Positions 39,760-49,124 of a stretch of 64,000 bases of DNA are shown here, piece after piece. Positions within the stretch are counted from its first letter, which is position 1. The number at the start of each line of letters is the position of its first letter. This DNA is from Pedosphaera sp. (GTDB lineage Bacteria > Verrucomicrobiota > Verrucomicrobiia > Limisphaerales > JADLHS01). The notes under the pieces are model-generated. The model worked only from the letters and a program-made list of their open reading frames with translations, was not told the DNA's origin and searched no databases. The position numbers were made by a program, and so were the translations under genes. The stretch is taken from assembly GCA_009695195.1 (NCBI GenBank), contig SIBJ01000003.1:26400-90399 (forward strand). The letters are read 5' to 3'.

Positions 39760-40395
39760 ATGAACAAGATTGCCACAACGGACACCGGCGGTCGGCAGCA
39801 GCGACTCGCCGGACTTCGGCCGCTCACGGAACCGGCGGGAGCTTGGATCCAGAAACTTTGCCGCAGCCTTGCGATCGCCTGGTTGTGCCTGGCCTGGCTC
39901 CCCCATGCGCCTGGCGCGGAGGACACCAGCCTTGAATACAAGGTCAAAGCCGGCTTCCTCTACAACTTCGCCAAGTTTGTCGAATGGCCCTCCAACTCGC
40001 TGCCGGCCTCCAATTCACCCATCGTCATCGGCGTCTTCGCTGATGATCCCGCCGCGCCCGTTTTGAAGCAGGCACTGGACGGGAAAATGGTGAACGGTCG
40101 GTCCCTGATTGTTAAATCGCTTTCCGAGACAGCCGCGCTTTCGACCTGCCACATTTTTTTCCTGAGCCGCGCCCGGCAAGATCGGTTGAAGGACGTGCTG
40201 GGGCAGGTGAACGCCGCGCCCATCCTCACGGTCGGCGAGATGGACCAGTTCGCCCAGCGCGGCGGCGTCATCAACTTCGTGCGCGCCGATGACTCGTTTC
40301 GTTTTGAAGTGAACCTCGAAGTGGCCGAGAAGGCCGGCCTGAAGATCAGCGCCAAACTCGCCAACATGGCGACCATCGTCAAAACCCGGAAATGA
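39760..40395 (+). CDS. YfiR family (DUF4154) periplasmic protein
   Basis: 211 residues with a signal region ('SLAIAWLCLAWLPHAPGAED') and the YfiR core 'EYKVKAGFLYNFAKFVEWP', 'CHIFFLSRA', 'LTVGEMDQFAQRGGVINFV' and 'VNLEVAEKAGLKISAKLANM'. YfiR-type proteins repress or tune membrane signalling enzymes in response to periplasmic state. Its place between a TonB receptor and a HAMP kinase suggests it passes a receptor signal to that kinase. Confidence 0.92.
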   Translation: MNKIATTDTGGRQQRLAGLRPLTEPAGAWIQKLCRSLAIAWLCLAWLPHAPGAEDTSLEYKVKAGFLYNFAKFVEWPSNSLPASNSPIVIGVFADDPAAPVLKQALDGKMVNGRSLIVKSLSETAALSTCHIFFLSRARQDRLKDVLGQVNAAPILTVGEMDQFAQRGGVINFVRADDSFRFEVNLEVAEKAGLKISAKLANMATIVKTRK

Positions 40396-40405
40396 AAGGC
40401 GCGCC

Positions 40406-42403
40406 ATGCAATTCCTGAGAAACCTCCCGGTCAAACGCAAACTGATGTTTGTCGTGCTGGCGACGTGCGGGACGATCCTGCTGTTGGTCTGCGCCAGCCT
40501 CTTCACCCTGCAGCTCTATCTCTACAAACAGACTCTCGCCCGCGACCTGCGCGCGCTGACGGAAGTCGTCGCGGCCAACAGCACCGGCGCCGTCTCGTTC
40601 GGCGACAAGGTGGCGGCAACGGAAGTCCTTTCCGCGCTCATGTCCCGTCCGCAAATCGTGGCCATCGGCATCCATCTGCCCGACGGCAGCCATTGGGTGC
40701 ATGTCGGTGCCAGCGACAAACGCGCTTCGCTGGAGACGCCCATCCCCGCCGACACCGCGCATTTCCAAGGCCGCGAGTGTTACATCGTGCAGCCCATCAA
40801 GTTGAAAGGCGAGACGCTGGGCACCTTGCACGTGCGGGCCGATTTCAATGCCACGTACCGCGACCTCGCCGGCTTCTACGCCTTGATTCTGGCTGCGGTG
40901 CTGGGCGGTTCTTTGTTCGTGGCGGTCGTTCTTTCCACGCGCCTGCAACGCGTCATCTCCGAGCCGATCCAGCAACTGGCGGCGATCGTCCGCGTCGTCA
41001 CCGAGCAGAAGGATTACTCGGTGCGCGCGCAGAAGTTGGGGCGCGACGAGGTGGGACTGTTGACCGAAGCGTTTAATGACATGCTCAGCCAGATTCAGTC
41101 GCGCGACGCGGCCCTGAACCTCTCACAACGGAAACTCGAGGCCTTGATCCACTCCATTGACGGCATCGTGTGGGAGTGCGACACACGCACGAACGAGTTT
41201 ACGTTTGTCAGCCGCCAAAGCGAAAGCATCCTCGGCTACACGCCGGAAGAGTGTTTGGGCCGTCCGAATTTCTGGGATGAGAAGTTGCACCCCGATGACG
41301 CCGTCCAGACCTCGCAGATCTGGCAGGACGTGGTGGCCCGCCGGCAGCCTTACGAACATGAGTATCGGATGCTCGCCAAAGACGGGCATACCGTGTGGAT
41401 TCACGAGAGCGGCGTCGTGCTGGTGGAAAACGACCGGCCCGTCGTCGTCCGCGGCATCTTCCAGGACATCACCCAACGCAGAAGCGCCGCGGCCGAACTG
41501 GCCCGGCTCAATAGCGAATTGATGACCGCCTCCCGCCAGGCCGGCATGGCCGAGGTGGCCACCGGCGTGTTGCACAACGTCGGCAACGTGCTCAACAGCG
41601 TGAGCGTGTCCGCCACGCTGGTGGGCGACCGGTTGCGGCAATCCAAGATCGCCAATCTGTGCCGCGCCACGGCCATGTTGCGCGAACAAAATGGCCAGCT
41701 CGTCGAATTCCTGACGAGCGACCCGAAAGGCAAACTCCTTCCCGAATATCTCGGCACCGTGGCCGACCAGTTGGCTCGCGAGCAGACCGAATTGATCGCG
41801 GAAATGAACTCCGTCGGCCAGCACATCGAGCACATCAAGGAAATCGTGGCGATGCAGCAAAGCTACGCCAAGATATCCGGTGCCTTTGAAAACCTGTCCG
41901 CAGCGGGGTTGGTGGAGGATGCGTTGCGGATGAACACCGCGGCGTTTGAGCGCCATCGAATCCAGGTGGTTCGCGAGTTCGATGAGAAGACGCCGGCGGT
42001 GTGCGTGGACCGGCACAAGGTCCTGCAGATTCTCATCAACCTCCTCCGCAACGCGAAGTATGCCATGGACGGACAAAAGGCCCACGACAAACGGCTCGTC
42101 ATCCGGGTGGGATTGGCTTCCCCGAACCGGGTGAAGATAACCGTCTGCGACAATGGGGTCGGAATTGCTCCGGAGAACCTCATCAAGATCTTCGGCCACG
42201 GTTTTACGACCAAGAAGGACGGGCACGGCTTCGGCTTACACAGCGGCGCCAACGCCGCCAAAGAAATGGGTGGCAGCCTCACGGCCCTCAGCGCGGGTGT
42301 CGGCCACGGCGCCGAGTTTACCCTGGAATTACCCGTGGCCGCAACCGTCCAGCGGAGACCGAATCCCGCAGACCAAGAGACAGTTTTGATAACGCGGACC
42401 TGA
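40406..42403 (+). CDS. Membrane sensor histidine kinase (sensor-HAMP-PAS-kinase)
   Basis: 665 residues. Two membrane helices (about 13-35 and 155-175) bracket a periplasmic CHASE8-like sensor; HAMP follows ('RLQRVISEPIQQLAAIVRVV'), then a PAS domain (about 245-365, 'GIVWECDTRTNEFTFVSRQS'). The phosphoacceptor region 'VATGVLHNVGNVLNSVSVS' supplies His, and the ATPase has N-box 'LINLLRNAKYAMDG', 'DNGVGIAPENL' and 'GHGFGLHSGAN'. It lies 10 bp after YfiR, so YfiR is its likely partner. Confidence 0.93.
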   Translation: MQFLRNLPVKRKLMFVVLATCGTILLLVCASLFTLQLYLYKQTLARDLRALTEVVAANSTGAVSFGDKVAATEVLSALMSRPQIVAIGIHLPDGSHWVHVGASDKRASLETPIPADTAHFQGRECYIVQPIKLKGETLGTLHVRADFNATYRDLAGFYALILAAVLGGSLFVAVVLSTRLQRVISEPIQQLAAIVRVVTEQKDYSVRAQKLGRDEVGLLTEAFNDMLSQIQSRDAALNLSQRKLEALIHSIDGIVWECDTRTNEFTFVSRQSESILGYTPEECLGRPNFWDEKLHPDDAVQTSQIWQDVVARRQPYEHEYRMLAKDGHTVWIHESGVVLVENDRPVVVRGIFQDITQRRSAAAELARLNSELMTASRQAGMAEVATGVLHNVGNVLNSVSVSATLVGDRLRQSKIANLCRATAMLREQNGQLVEFLTSDPKGKLLPEYLGTVADQLAREQTELIAEMNSVGQHIEHIKEIVAMQQSYAKISGAFENLSAAGLVEDALRMNTAAFERHRIQVVREFDEKTPAVCVDRHKVLQILINLLRNAKYAMDGQKAHDKRLVIRVGLASPNRVKITVCDNGVGIAPENLIKIFGHGFTTKKDGHGFGLHSGANAAKEMGGSLTALSAGVGHGAEFTLELPVAATVQRRPNPADQETVLITRT

Positions 42404-42426
42404 AACCAAATATCATAAGGGAACGT

Positions 42427-44529
42427 ATGAAAAGCACAGACTTCAAACCAAACCATCGCATCCTGGTTGTTGACGACAACCCGAACATCCACGCGGACTT
42501 CCGGAAGATCCTCTGCCCGGAGAACGCCAACAACCCGGGGCTGAATCAAATCGAGGCGGCGCTGTTCGAGGACGACCGCCCGGCCACCCAGACGATGAGT
42601 TTTGAGTTGGACTCCGCCTACCAGGGCCAGGAGGGGTTGGAGATGGTCAAGCAGGCGATGGCGGAGAACCGGCCTTACGCCATGGCCTTCGTGGACGTGC
42701 GCATGCCGCCAGGCTGGGATGGGGTGGAAACCATCGCGCGCATCTGGGAAGTGGATCCCCAACTCCAGATCGTCGTCTGCACCGCGTACGCGGATTATTC
42801 CTGGGAGGAGTTGCGGGCCAAAGTCGGCCAACCCGACAGTCTGGTCGTCCTCAAGAAGCCGTTCGACAACGTGGAAGTGCAACAACTCGCGCACGCCATG
42901 ACCAAGAAGTGGCTGCTCAACGTCCAGGCCTGTTTTCAGTTGGCCGAACTCGAAGCCATGGTGAGCCGGCGGACGGCGGAACTGACGCAGGCCAACGAAT
43001 CGCTCGCCACAACCGAGGAGCGATTTTCCAAGGTATTTCACGCGAGTCCAATTCCCAGCGGCGTCCAATCCCTGCCCGAGCGGCGCTTCGTGGATGTGAA
43101 TGAACGCCTCGTCACGCTGACCGGATGCAACCGCGAGGAGTTGATTGGCCGCACCGCCAGCGATTTGTTCATTTGGGAACAACCCGCCTTGGTGGATCAG
43201 TGGTTCGAACGTCTGGATCGGAACGAGGCGGTGCGGGAAGAGGCCACCAAGGTTCGCAATCAGTCCGGCGCGCTGCGGGATGTGTTGGTTTCCCTCGTGC
43301 CCGTGTCGCTGGGCGGGCAACCGCACGCGTTGCTGCTGGCGCAGGATGTTTCCGAGCGACTGCTGCTGGAACGGCAATTGCGCCAGGCCCAAAAAATGGA
43401 GGGCGTCGGCCAGTTGGCCGCCGGCGTGGCCCATGACTTCAACAACATCCTGACCGTCATCCAGGGCCATGCCGGGATGACAAAAAACCTTCTCGGGGAG
43501 CAAAGCCCCTGCGGGAGATCTATCGAGCAAATCCTCAAGGCCGCCAGCCGCGCCGCCACGCTCATCCGTCAGTTGCTCATGTTCAGCCGCAAGCAGGTGA
43601 TGCAGTTCCGCCACATTGATATCAACGAAAATCTCAACAACTGTTTTGCGATGGTTCAACGGCTGGTGGGCGAGCATGTCCAGATGGATTTCCGCCCCGG
43701 GCAGGGGTTGCCCGCCATCAGCGCCGACAACAGTATGATCGAGCAGATCGTGATGAACCTGTCGGTCAATGCCCGCGACGCCATGCCCAACGGCGGCCAG
43801 ATCACAATCGCTACGTCCGTCGTTCCTGTCCAGCGGGGCGCCACGCCGATGGACCCCGAAATTCGCAAAGGCGATTTCGTCTGTCTGTCCTTCAGTGACA
43901 CCGGCTGCGGGATGGACACCCAGGTTCTCGGTCGCATCTTCGAGCCTTTCTTTACGACCAAAGCCGTCGGCAAAGGCACCGGGCTGGGCTTGGCGACCGT
44001 CTTCGGCATCGTCCGGCAGCACCACGGCTGGTTGGAGGTGGAAAGCAAGCCCGACCACGGCACGACGTTCCGCTTGTTCTTTCCCGTGAGTGACCATCCG
44101 GCGCAACCGCAAGAACTGACCTGCGACGGTGAGCTACGCCGGGGACGCGAAACGGTCCTGGTGGCCGAGGATGAAGAAGCCTTGCGCGAGATGGTTGCCC
44201 AAATCCTGACGGTGCAGGGTTACAAAGTTCTCACCGCCCATTCCGGTCGTCACGCGCTCGAAGTATTGGAACGCGCCAATCGGTCGGTTGACCTGCTGGT
44301 GACCGACATGGTCATGCCGGAAGGCATCATGGGTGGCGAACTGGCCGAACGGCTCCTGGCCCTGAATCCGCGCCTCAAAGTCATCTACACCAGCGGCTAC
44401 AGTCCCGGCATGGCCGGCAAGGATGTTTCGTTGATGGAAGGTCGCAACTTCCTGCCCAAGCCCTACTCGATTGGCAAGCTGGCGCAGTTCGTCCGCCAAT
44501 GCCTGGACACCCCGGCGCAAAAAAACTAA
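42427..44529 (+). CDS. Hybrid histidine kinase (REC-PAS-HisKA-HATPase-REC)
   Basis: 700 residues, cytoplasmic. The N-terminal receiver starts 'RILVVDDNPNIHADFRKIL' with 'AFVDVRMPPGWDG' (phosphoacceptor Asp) and 'VVLKKPFDN'. A PAS domain (about 195-315), HisKA 'AAGVAHDFNNILTVIQGHAG', ATPase ('LSVNARDAMPNGGQ', 'DTGCGMD', 'GTGLGLATVFGIV') and a C-terminal receiver ('VLVAEDEEALREMV', 'DLLVTDMVMPEG') follow. It probably receives phosphate from the upstream kinase; no DNA-binding output is adjacent. Confidence 0.95.
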   Translation: MKSTDFKPNHRILVVDDNPNIHADFRKILCPENANNPGLNQIEAALFEDDRPATQTMSFELDSAYQGQEGLEMVKQAMAENRPYAMAFVDVRMPPGWDGVETIARIWEVDPQLQIVVCTAYADYSWEELRAKVGQPDSLVVLKKPFDNVEVQQLAHAMTKKWLLNVQACFQLAELEAMVSRRTAELTQANESLATTEERFSKVFHASPIPSGVQSLPERRFVDVNERLVTLTGCNREELIGRTASDLFIWEQPALVDQWFERLDRNEAVREEATKVRNQSGALRDVLVSLVPVSLGGQPHALLLAQDVSERLLLERQLRQAQKMEGVGQLAAGVAHDFNNILTVIQGHAGMTKNLLGEQSPCGRSIEQILKAASRAATLIRQLLMFSRKQVMQFRHIDINENLNNCFAMVQRLVGEHVQMDFRPGQGLPAISADNSMIEQIVMNLSVNARDAMPNGGQITIATSVVPVQRGATPMDPEIRKGDFVCLSFSDTGCGMDTQVLGRIFEPFFTTKAVGKGTGLGLATVFGIVRQHHGWLEVESKPDHGTTFRLFFPVSDHPAQPQELTCDGELRRGRETVLVAEDEEALREMVAQILTVQGYKVLTAHSGRHALEVLERANRSVDLLVTDMVMPEGIMGGELAERLLALNPRLKVIYTSGYSPGMAGKDVSLMEGRNFLPKPYSIGKLAQFVRQCLDTPAQKN

Positions 44530-44537
44530 CCGCCATC

Positions 44538-44561
44538 GCCCCGACCCCGTTTCGTCGGGGC
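44538..44561 (+). terminator. Hairpin after the hybrid kinase gene
   Basis: Stem 'gccccgac' / 'gtcggggc' with an 8-nt loop, 8 bp after the stop codon. There is no U-tract, so it is either a weak terminator or an mRNA 3'-end structure. Confidence 0.5.
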
Positions 44562-44611
44562 GGATGCTCAAAGCAGTCCGGCGCCGACGGGATGAGACTC
44601 TGGAACGGGAG

Positions 44612-45532
44612 CTACGCCCGCGGATGAAACTTCCGGTGAACATCCCGCAGCCGGTTGCCAGTGACGTGCGTGTAAACTTCCGTCGTGCTGATGTTCGCGT
44701 GCCCGAGCAATTCCTGGATCACCCGCAAATCCGCGCCGTGCTCGAGCAGGTGCGTCGCGAAACTGTGCCGCAGCATGTGCGGCGTGATGTTGCGCCCGAC
44801 GCCCGCGCGCCGGACGCGATTTTTGATCCGCAGCCATAACGTCACCGGGGCGAACGGCGTGCCGCGCTTCGTCAGAAAAACATTCGCGGGTGTGCGCGGC
44901 GTGACGAGCTTGGGCCGTCCCGTCGCGAGGTAATGATTCAACGCCGTCACCGCCTGGCGTCCGACCGGCACGACGCGCTCCTTGTTGCCCTTGCCGATGA
45001 CGTTGATGAAGCCGGCCTCGAGATGAAGTTGTTCGAGCCGCAGGTTGCGGAGTTCTGACAACCGCAGACCGGACGCGTAAGCCAGTTCCATCACGGCCTG
45101 ATCGCAAAGGGTCGCCGGCGTCGCGGGGCTTTCCGGCGCGAGGAGTTTTTCGATTTCCGAATTCGTCAGCGACTTGGGCAGCCGTTTCCAGCGGCGCGGC
45201 AGCGAAAGGTGCTCCGCCACATTCAGCGGCAGAAGCTTCTCGTTCTCGGCGTACCGATAAAACGCCCGCAGCGCGGCGATCTCCAGGTAAACGCTTTCAC
45301 TGCTGAGCCGGCGCGTGGATTCCTTCGGCTCATTGGCGAGATTGCGTTCGCGCTCGTGCCGGAGAAAGGACATCAGGTGCTTCAATTCAACCTGTCGCCA
45401 ATCCGCCAAAGAATTTTTTCCGGCCCACGTCGTGAACTTGTTCAACAGCCCCGCATAAGTTTTCTGCGTGTGCTCCGCCTGCCCGCGCTCATGGCGCAGG
45501 TATTGCAGAAAATCCTCGATCAGAATTTGCAT
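44612..45532 (-). CDS. xerD: Tyrosine recombinase XerC/XerD
   Basis: 306 residues. N-terminal SAM-like core-binding domain (about 1-95, 'DFLQYLRHERGQAEHTQKTY') and catalytic domain with the full set: Arg in 'ASGLRLSELRNL', Lys in 'GKGNKERVVPVG', His/Arg in 'TPHMLRHSFATHLLEHGADL', His in 'LGHANISTTEVY' and the nucleophile Tyr. Probably it resolves chromosome dimers; it could also act on mobile elements here. A short copy of its C-terminal end occurs at 32677-32718. Confidence 0.92.
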   Translation of the reverse strand: MQILIEDFLQYLRHERGQAEHTQKTYAGLLNKFTTWAGKNSLADWRQVELKHLMSFLRHERERNLANEPKESTRRLSSESVYLEIAALRAFYRYAENEKLLPLNVAEHLSLPRRWKRLPKSLTNSEIEKLLAPESPATPATLCDQAVMELAYASGLRLSELRNLRLEQLHLEAGFINVIGKGNKERVVPVGRQAVTALNHYLATGRPKLVTPRTPANVFLTKRGTPFAPVTLWLRIKNRVRRAGVGRNITPHMLRHSFATHLLEHGADLRVIQELLGHANISTTEVYTHVTGNRLRDVHRKFHPRA

Positions 45533-45644
45533 CGCGCTGCCGTTTCAACTTCCGTTCAACCGCCAACGTTGGTCATTTTCTCCGCCAACGCACGCCCTTT
45601 CTCCTTTCGCTGCCGCAAAAATTCGTGTCTAGTCTCCGCCGTTT

Positions 45645-46571
45645 ATGAGCAAGACCGCTTTGTTGTTCGCCGGCCAAGGCGCGCAGTCCGTCGGCATGGG
45701 TCGTGACTTCGCCGCCGCGATTCCGACCGCGAAAGCGTGGTTCGATCGCGCCAACGCCGCGCTCGGCTACGATCTCGCCGCGATTTGTTTCAATGGCTCG
45801 GACGCCGAACTCACCAAGACGGAAAACGCGCAGCCAGGAATTTTTCTCGTGAGCTGGGTCGCGTTTGAATTGCTGAAGGAACGCGTGCCCACGCTCAAGT
45901 TCGACGCGACCGCCGGGCTTTCGCTCGGCGAATTCACCGCGCTTACGGCGGCGGGCGCAATGAGCTTCGAGGACGGCTTGCGCATCGTGCGACAACGCGG
46001 ACGGTTCATGCAGGAGGCGTGTGACACGACGCAGGGAGGCATGGCGGCGGTCATCGGCCTAGACGAAGCGCCGACGCGCGAAGCGTGTGCCGAAGCCGGC
46101 GTGGTGCTGGCCAATTTGAATTGCCCCGGCCAACTCGTGATCTCCGGCGCGGTGGACCGCATTGAGAAGGCGTGTGAACTTGCGAAGGCGAAAGGCGCGC
46201 GCAAAGCCATTCCGCTGCCCGTCGCCGGCGCATACCACTCGCCGCTCATGGCCGGCGCACAACCGAAGCTAGCCGCTGAACTAGCCAAGGCAAAAATCTC
46301 CGCGCCCCGCGTGCCGGTGATTTCCAACGTCACCGCGCAACCGCACACCACGCCCGACCAGATCACCGCGCGACTCGTCGAGCAAGTCACCTCCTCGGTG
46401 CGTTGGGAGGAATCCATCCGCCATCTCCTCGCGCACGGTTTCACCCGCTTCATCGAACTCGGCCCCGGCACGGCGCTCAGCGGCTTCATGAAACGCATAG
46501 ACAGATCGGCGCAGATGCTCAACGTCGCGGACGTGGGGAGTCTGGAGGCGACGGTGAAGGCGTTGGGGTGA
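45645..46571 (+). CDS. fabD: Malonyl-CoA:ACP transacylase
   Basis: 308 residues loading malonyl groups onto acyl carrier protein for fatty-acid synthesis. 'FAGQGAQSVGMGRDF' at the start, active-site 'TAGLSLGEFTALTAAGAM' (Ser in GLSLGE, a variant of GHSLGE), 'QRGRFMQEAC', 'YHSPLMAGA' (catalytic His region) and 'FIELGPGTALSGFMKRI'. No other fab gene is adjacent. A mobile palindrome begins 3 bp after the stop. Confidence 0.95.
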   Translation: MSKTALLFAGQGAQSVGMGRDFAAAIPTAKAWFDRANAALGYDLAAICFNGSDAELTKTENAQPGIFLVSWVAFELLKERVPTLKFDATAGLSLGEFTALTAAGAMSFEDGLRIVRQRGRFMQEACDTTQGGMAAVIGLDEAPTREACAEAGVVLANLNCPGQLVISGAVDRIEKACELAKAKGARKAIPLPVAGAYHSPLMAGAQPKLAAELAKAKISAPRVPVISNVTAQPHTTPDQITARLVEQVTSSVRWEESIRHLLAHGFTRFIELGPGTALSGFMKRIDRSAQMLNVADVGSLEATVKALG

Positions 46572-46573
46572 GT

Positions 46574-46771
46574 GGGTGTGATTAAGAACGGGTGAGGGCA
46601 TTATGGACTGCGGTGGCAAGTCGGACGCGACACCGCTTTGGCACCGACGACGGCAATGGCAATGAGCAACCCGCCCCCGTTCGCTCGAAAGCGGTGTCGC
46701 GTCCGACTTGCCACCGCAGTCCAAAAATACCGCCAGCACCCTCTCACCCTCACCCGCCTTTAATCGCACCC
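46574..46771. mobile_element. MITE-like nested palindrome, copy 1
   Basis: About 198 bp with outer inverted ends 'gggtgtgattaagaacgggt' (left) and 'acccgcctttaatcgcaccc' (right), and inner arms 'ggactgcggtggcaagtcgg' / its inverse around 46605 and 46700. The same element occurs in the opposite orientation at 63829-64000, including its inner loop. No ORF is inside, so it would need a transposase in trans. Confidence 0.85.
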
Positions 46772-46784
46772 GGGGTGAGTCGTG

Positions 46785-46865
46785 TTGCGTTTTGCGTGTT
46801 GCGTCAAGTATTTCACGCCCGCCACGAAAGACACTTGACGCAACACGGAACACGCAACACGAGCC
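46785..46865. repeat. Palindrome with 'gtgttgcgt' tandem arms
   Basis: Left arm 'gtgttgcgttttgcgtgttg' and right arm 'acgcaacacggaacacgcaa' are inverted arrays of 7-9 bp units. With the MITE-like element it fills the 343-bp gap between fabD and the DtxR-like gene, in which I see no gene. Confidence 0.85.
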
Positions 46866-46914
46866 GGCGTTTTTTTCGTGTTCATTCGCGTCCATTCGTG
46901 GTTAACAATCCCCT

Positions 46915-47349
46915 GTGCCAACTCACCCAGCACCCAGCCAGAGCGCGGAAGATTACCTCGAACGCATCCACGAGTTGATCGAAGTGAAGGGCTACGCGCG
47001 CGTGGTGGACATCGCGTCGTCGCTCAAAGTCCGGCAGGCGTCCGTCACGGCGATGGTGCAAAAGCTCGGGCGCGCGGGTTTCGTGAAGTATGAAAAGTAC
47101 CGCGGCCTCGTGCTCACCGACGAAGGCCGCGCTGTCGCGCGCAAGATCCAAAATCGCCACGCCACGCTCTCGCGCTTCTTTTCGTTGTTCGGTCTCGACG
47201 CGGAAACGCAGCGCGCGGACATCGAAGGCATCGAGCACCATCTCAGCCCGGCCACGCTCGAAACGCTGGCGGACCTCGCCGGGTTTTTTGAAGAAAATCC
47301 GGACGCCTTGAAGGCCTTCAAGAAATCCCGCCGCAAATCCGCGAAGTGA
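46915..47349 (+). CDS. DtxR/MntR-family metal-dependent regulator
   Basis: 144 residues, GTG start. N-terminal winged helix ('SAEDYLERIHELIEVKGYAR', 'VRQASVTAMVQKLGRAGFV') and a dimerisation/metal domain ('RHATLSRFFSLFGLDAETQ', 'DIEGIEHHLSPATLE') match MntR-type repressors without the SH3 domain. It would sense Mn or Fe. No obvious transporter target is adjacent. Confidence 0.88.
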   Translation: MPTHPAPSQSAEDYLERIHELIEVKGYARVVDIASSLKVRQASVTAMVQKLGRAGFVKYEKYRGLVLTDEGRAVARKIQNRHATLSRFFSLFGLDAETQRADIEGIEHHLSPATLETLADLAGFFEENPDALKAFKKSRRKSAK

Positions 47350-47402
47350 CTTCGCCAAATCGTTTGCCCGCCCGACCAACGTGTGTTACATCGGCTTCAG
47401 CC

Positions 47403-48395
47403 ATGCGCGACCTTCCAACCATCACAACGGTGGAGCGGCATTTTCTCGAACGCAAAGGCCGCAATCCGCACGCGACCACGGAATTTTGCTGGCTGCTTTC
47501 CGGCATCACGCTCGCCACGAAAATCATCGCGTCGCAAATCCAGCGCGCCGGACTGCTCGACATCATCGGCACCGCCGGGCGCATCAACGTGCAGGGCGAG
47601 GAAGTCCAGCAACTCGACGAGATCGCCAACGAGACGCTCGTCCGCTGTCTCGGCTATCGCGGCAACGTGGGTTTGCTCGTCTCCGAGGAGGACGACGAAC
47701 CGCACGTCATCAAGGATTCCGGCGACGGCGGGAAATACATCGTGCTCTTCGATCCGCTCGACGGTTCGAGCAACATCAACGCGAACGTTTCCATCGGCAC
47801 CATTTTCTCGATTTTACACCGACCGAAAACGAATCATGCCGACGTGCTCGCGGACGTGTTGCAACCGGGCGACCGTCAGGTTGCGGCGGGCTACGTGGTT
47901 TACGGCAGCAGCACGGTGCTGGCGTACACGGCGGGACATGGCGTTCACCTGTTTACGCTCGATCCCTCCATCGGCGCGTTCGTGTTGGCGAAGGAAAACA
48001 TCCAGATGCCGTCGGCGTCGCGCACTTACAGCGTCAATGAAGCTTACGCCCGCGATTTTCCCGAGGGCATCCAGCGCTATCTCGACTGGACCAAGTCCAA
48101 GGAAGCCGGCTACACCCTGCGCTACATCGGCTCGCTCGTGGCGGATTTTCACCGCACGCTCATCCGCGGCGGCGTGTTCCTCTATCCGCCTTCGCACAAG
48201 TCGCCGGAAGGAAAACTCCGCCTGCTTTACGAGGCGAACCCGCTCGCCTTCATCGCCGAGCAGGCCGGCGGCATGGCCACCGACGGCCGCCAGCGCATCC
48301 TCGACAAACAACCGAAGGCGATGCACGACCGCACGCCGCTCATCATCGGCAGCAAGGACGAAGTCGAACGCGTGCTGGAATTCTGGCAGCCGTGA
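47403..48395 (+). CDS. fbp: Fructose-1,6-bisphosphatase class 1
   Basis: 330 residues removing the 1-phosphate of fructose 1,6-bisphosphate in gluconeogenesis. The start 'MRDLPTITTVERHFLERKGR' fits the family. Metal site 'VSEEDDEPHV' and 'IVLFDPLDGSSNINANVSIG', then 'RYIGSLVADFHRTLIRGGVF' and 'EQAGGMATDGRQRILD'. It overlaps the following metalloprotease gene by 4 bp (GTGA). Confidence 0.96.
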   Translation: MRDLPTITTVERHFLERKGRNPHATTEFCWLLSGITLATKIIASQIQRAGLLDIIGTAGRINVQGEEVQQLDEIANETLVRCLGYRGNVGLLVSEEDDEPHVIKDSGDGGKYIVLFDPLDGSSNINANVSIGTIFSILHRPKTNHADVLADVLQPGDRQVAAGYVVYGSSTVLAYTAGHGVHLFTLDPSIGAFVLAKENIQMPSASRTYSVNEAYARDFPEGIQRYLDWTKSKEAGYTLRYIGSLVADFHRTLIRGGVFLYPPSHKSPEGKLRLLYEANPLAFIAEQAGGMATDGRQRILDKQPKAMHDRTPLIIGSKDEVERVLEFWQP

Positions 48396-48763
48396 ACTGC
48401 GATTGGAAAAAACTTCAAGCCCTCGCGCTGGAAGAAATCGAAGCGACCCTCGCTGAACTCCCCGCGCCGTTGCGCGAACGCGCGAAGCAACTGCCCGTCA
48501 CTTTCGAGCGCGCGCCGAACGCGGGCTTGGTGGCCGACGGCATCGAAGCCGATTCCCTGGGCCTGTTCACCGGCGCGGAGTTTGTTGAAGAAGGCCATGT
48601 GCCGCTGCCGCCGCAGATCATTTTGTTTCTGGAAAACCTCTGGGACTTCGCGGAGAAGGACGAAGAAATCTTTCTCGACGAAGTCCACACCACCTATCTC
48701 CACGAACTCGGCCATTATCTCGGACTCGACGAGGATGATTTGTTCGAACGCGGGCTGGACTAG
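48392..48763 (+). CDS. Zincin-like metallopeptidase (DUF1025 type)
   Basis: 123 residues, GTG start in the overlap with fbp. Zinc-binding 'TYLHELGHYLGLDEDDL' (HExxH with a following acidic segment) is characteristic of the small minimal-gluzincin family often found next to central metabolic genes. No signal peptide, so probably cytoplasmic. The substrate is unknown. Confidence 0.9.
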   Translation: MNCDWKKLQALALEEIEATLAELPAPLRERAKQLPVTFERAPNAGLVADGIEADSLGLFTGAEFVEEGHVPLPPQIILFLENLWDFAEKDEEIFLDEVHTTYLHELGHYLGLDEDDLFERGLD

Positions 48764-48800
48764 GAGCGGACACTTCAGGTCGCCGCCGCGTGATGGCGGA

Positions 48801-49124
48801 TCAACCTACTTCCCACCCGTGCGACGCAATGATCGTGCGAACAATCTGCCGTCGGCGCTCCGGCGAAACCGTGCCGCGCCGGGCTTTGATCTCCGTGCGC
48901 GCGACCGCGAAAATGCAATCACACTTGCAGAGCGTCTGCCAATCCAGTCCGTCCGCGTGGTCGAGGAGAACTTCCGTGGCCCGCGGGGACCGGACGGCGC
49001 GTTGAGTGGAGCAATCCAGGATTTCGATGAAATCCTTGTTCGCCACGCGCAGCGGATGAGAAATGATCACGACGGGATGTAGCCCCCAGCCCAGGTCGGC
49101 GGAGTGGATATCCCAGGCGTTCAC
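48801..49124 (-). CDS. PemK/MazF-type toxin
   Basis: 107 residues, GTG start in a GTGA overlap with the upstream antitoxin. 'WDIHSADLGWGLHPVVIISH', 'NKDFIEILDCSTQRAVRSP', 'VLLDHADGLDWQTLCKCDCI' and the basic end ('ARRGTVSPERRRQIVRTIIA') match MazF-like endoribonucleases. The longer ORF upstream is out of frame with the antitoxin and spurious. Confidence 0.85.
   Translation of the reverse strand: MNAWDIHSADLGWGLHPVVIISHPLRVANKDFIEILDCSTQRAVRSPRATEVLLDHADGLDWQTLCKCDCIFAVARTEIKARRGTVSPERRRQIVRTIIASHGWEVG

Noticed and set aside
42001..42426. Upstream extension of the hybrid kinase ORF
   Set aside because: It overlaps the preceding kinase gene in another frame; the ATG at 42427 begins a standard receiver domain.
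41863..44112. 749-codon frame antisense to the hybrid kinase
   Set aside because: Shadow of kinase codons without any domain; the opposite strand carries all kinase motifs.
46574..46914. CRISPR-like array in the repeat-rich gap
   Set aside because: Repeats are inverted and tandem without unique spacers of constant length, and no cas gene is present.
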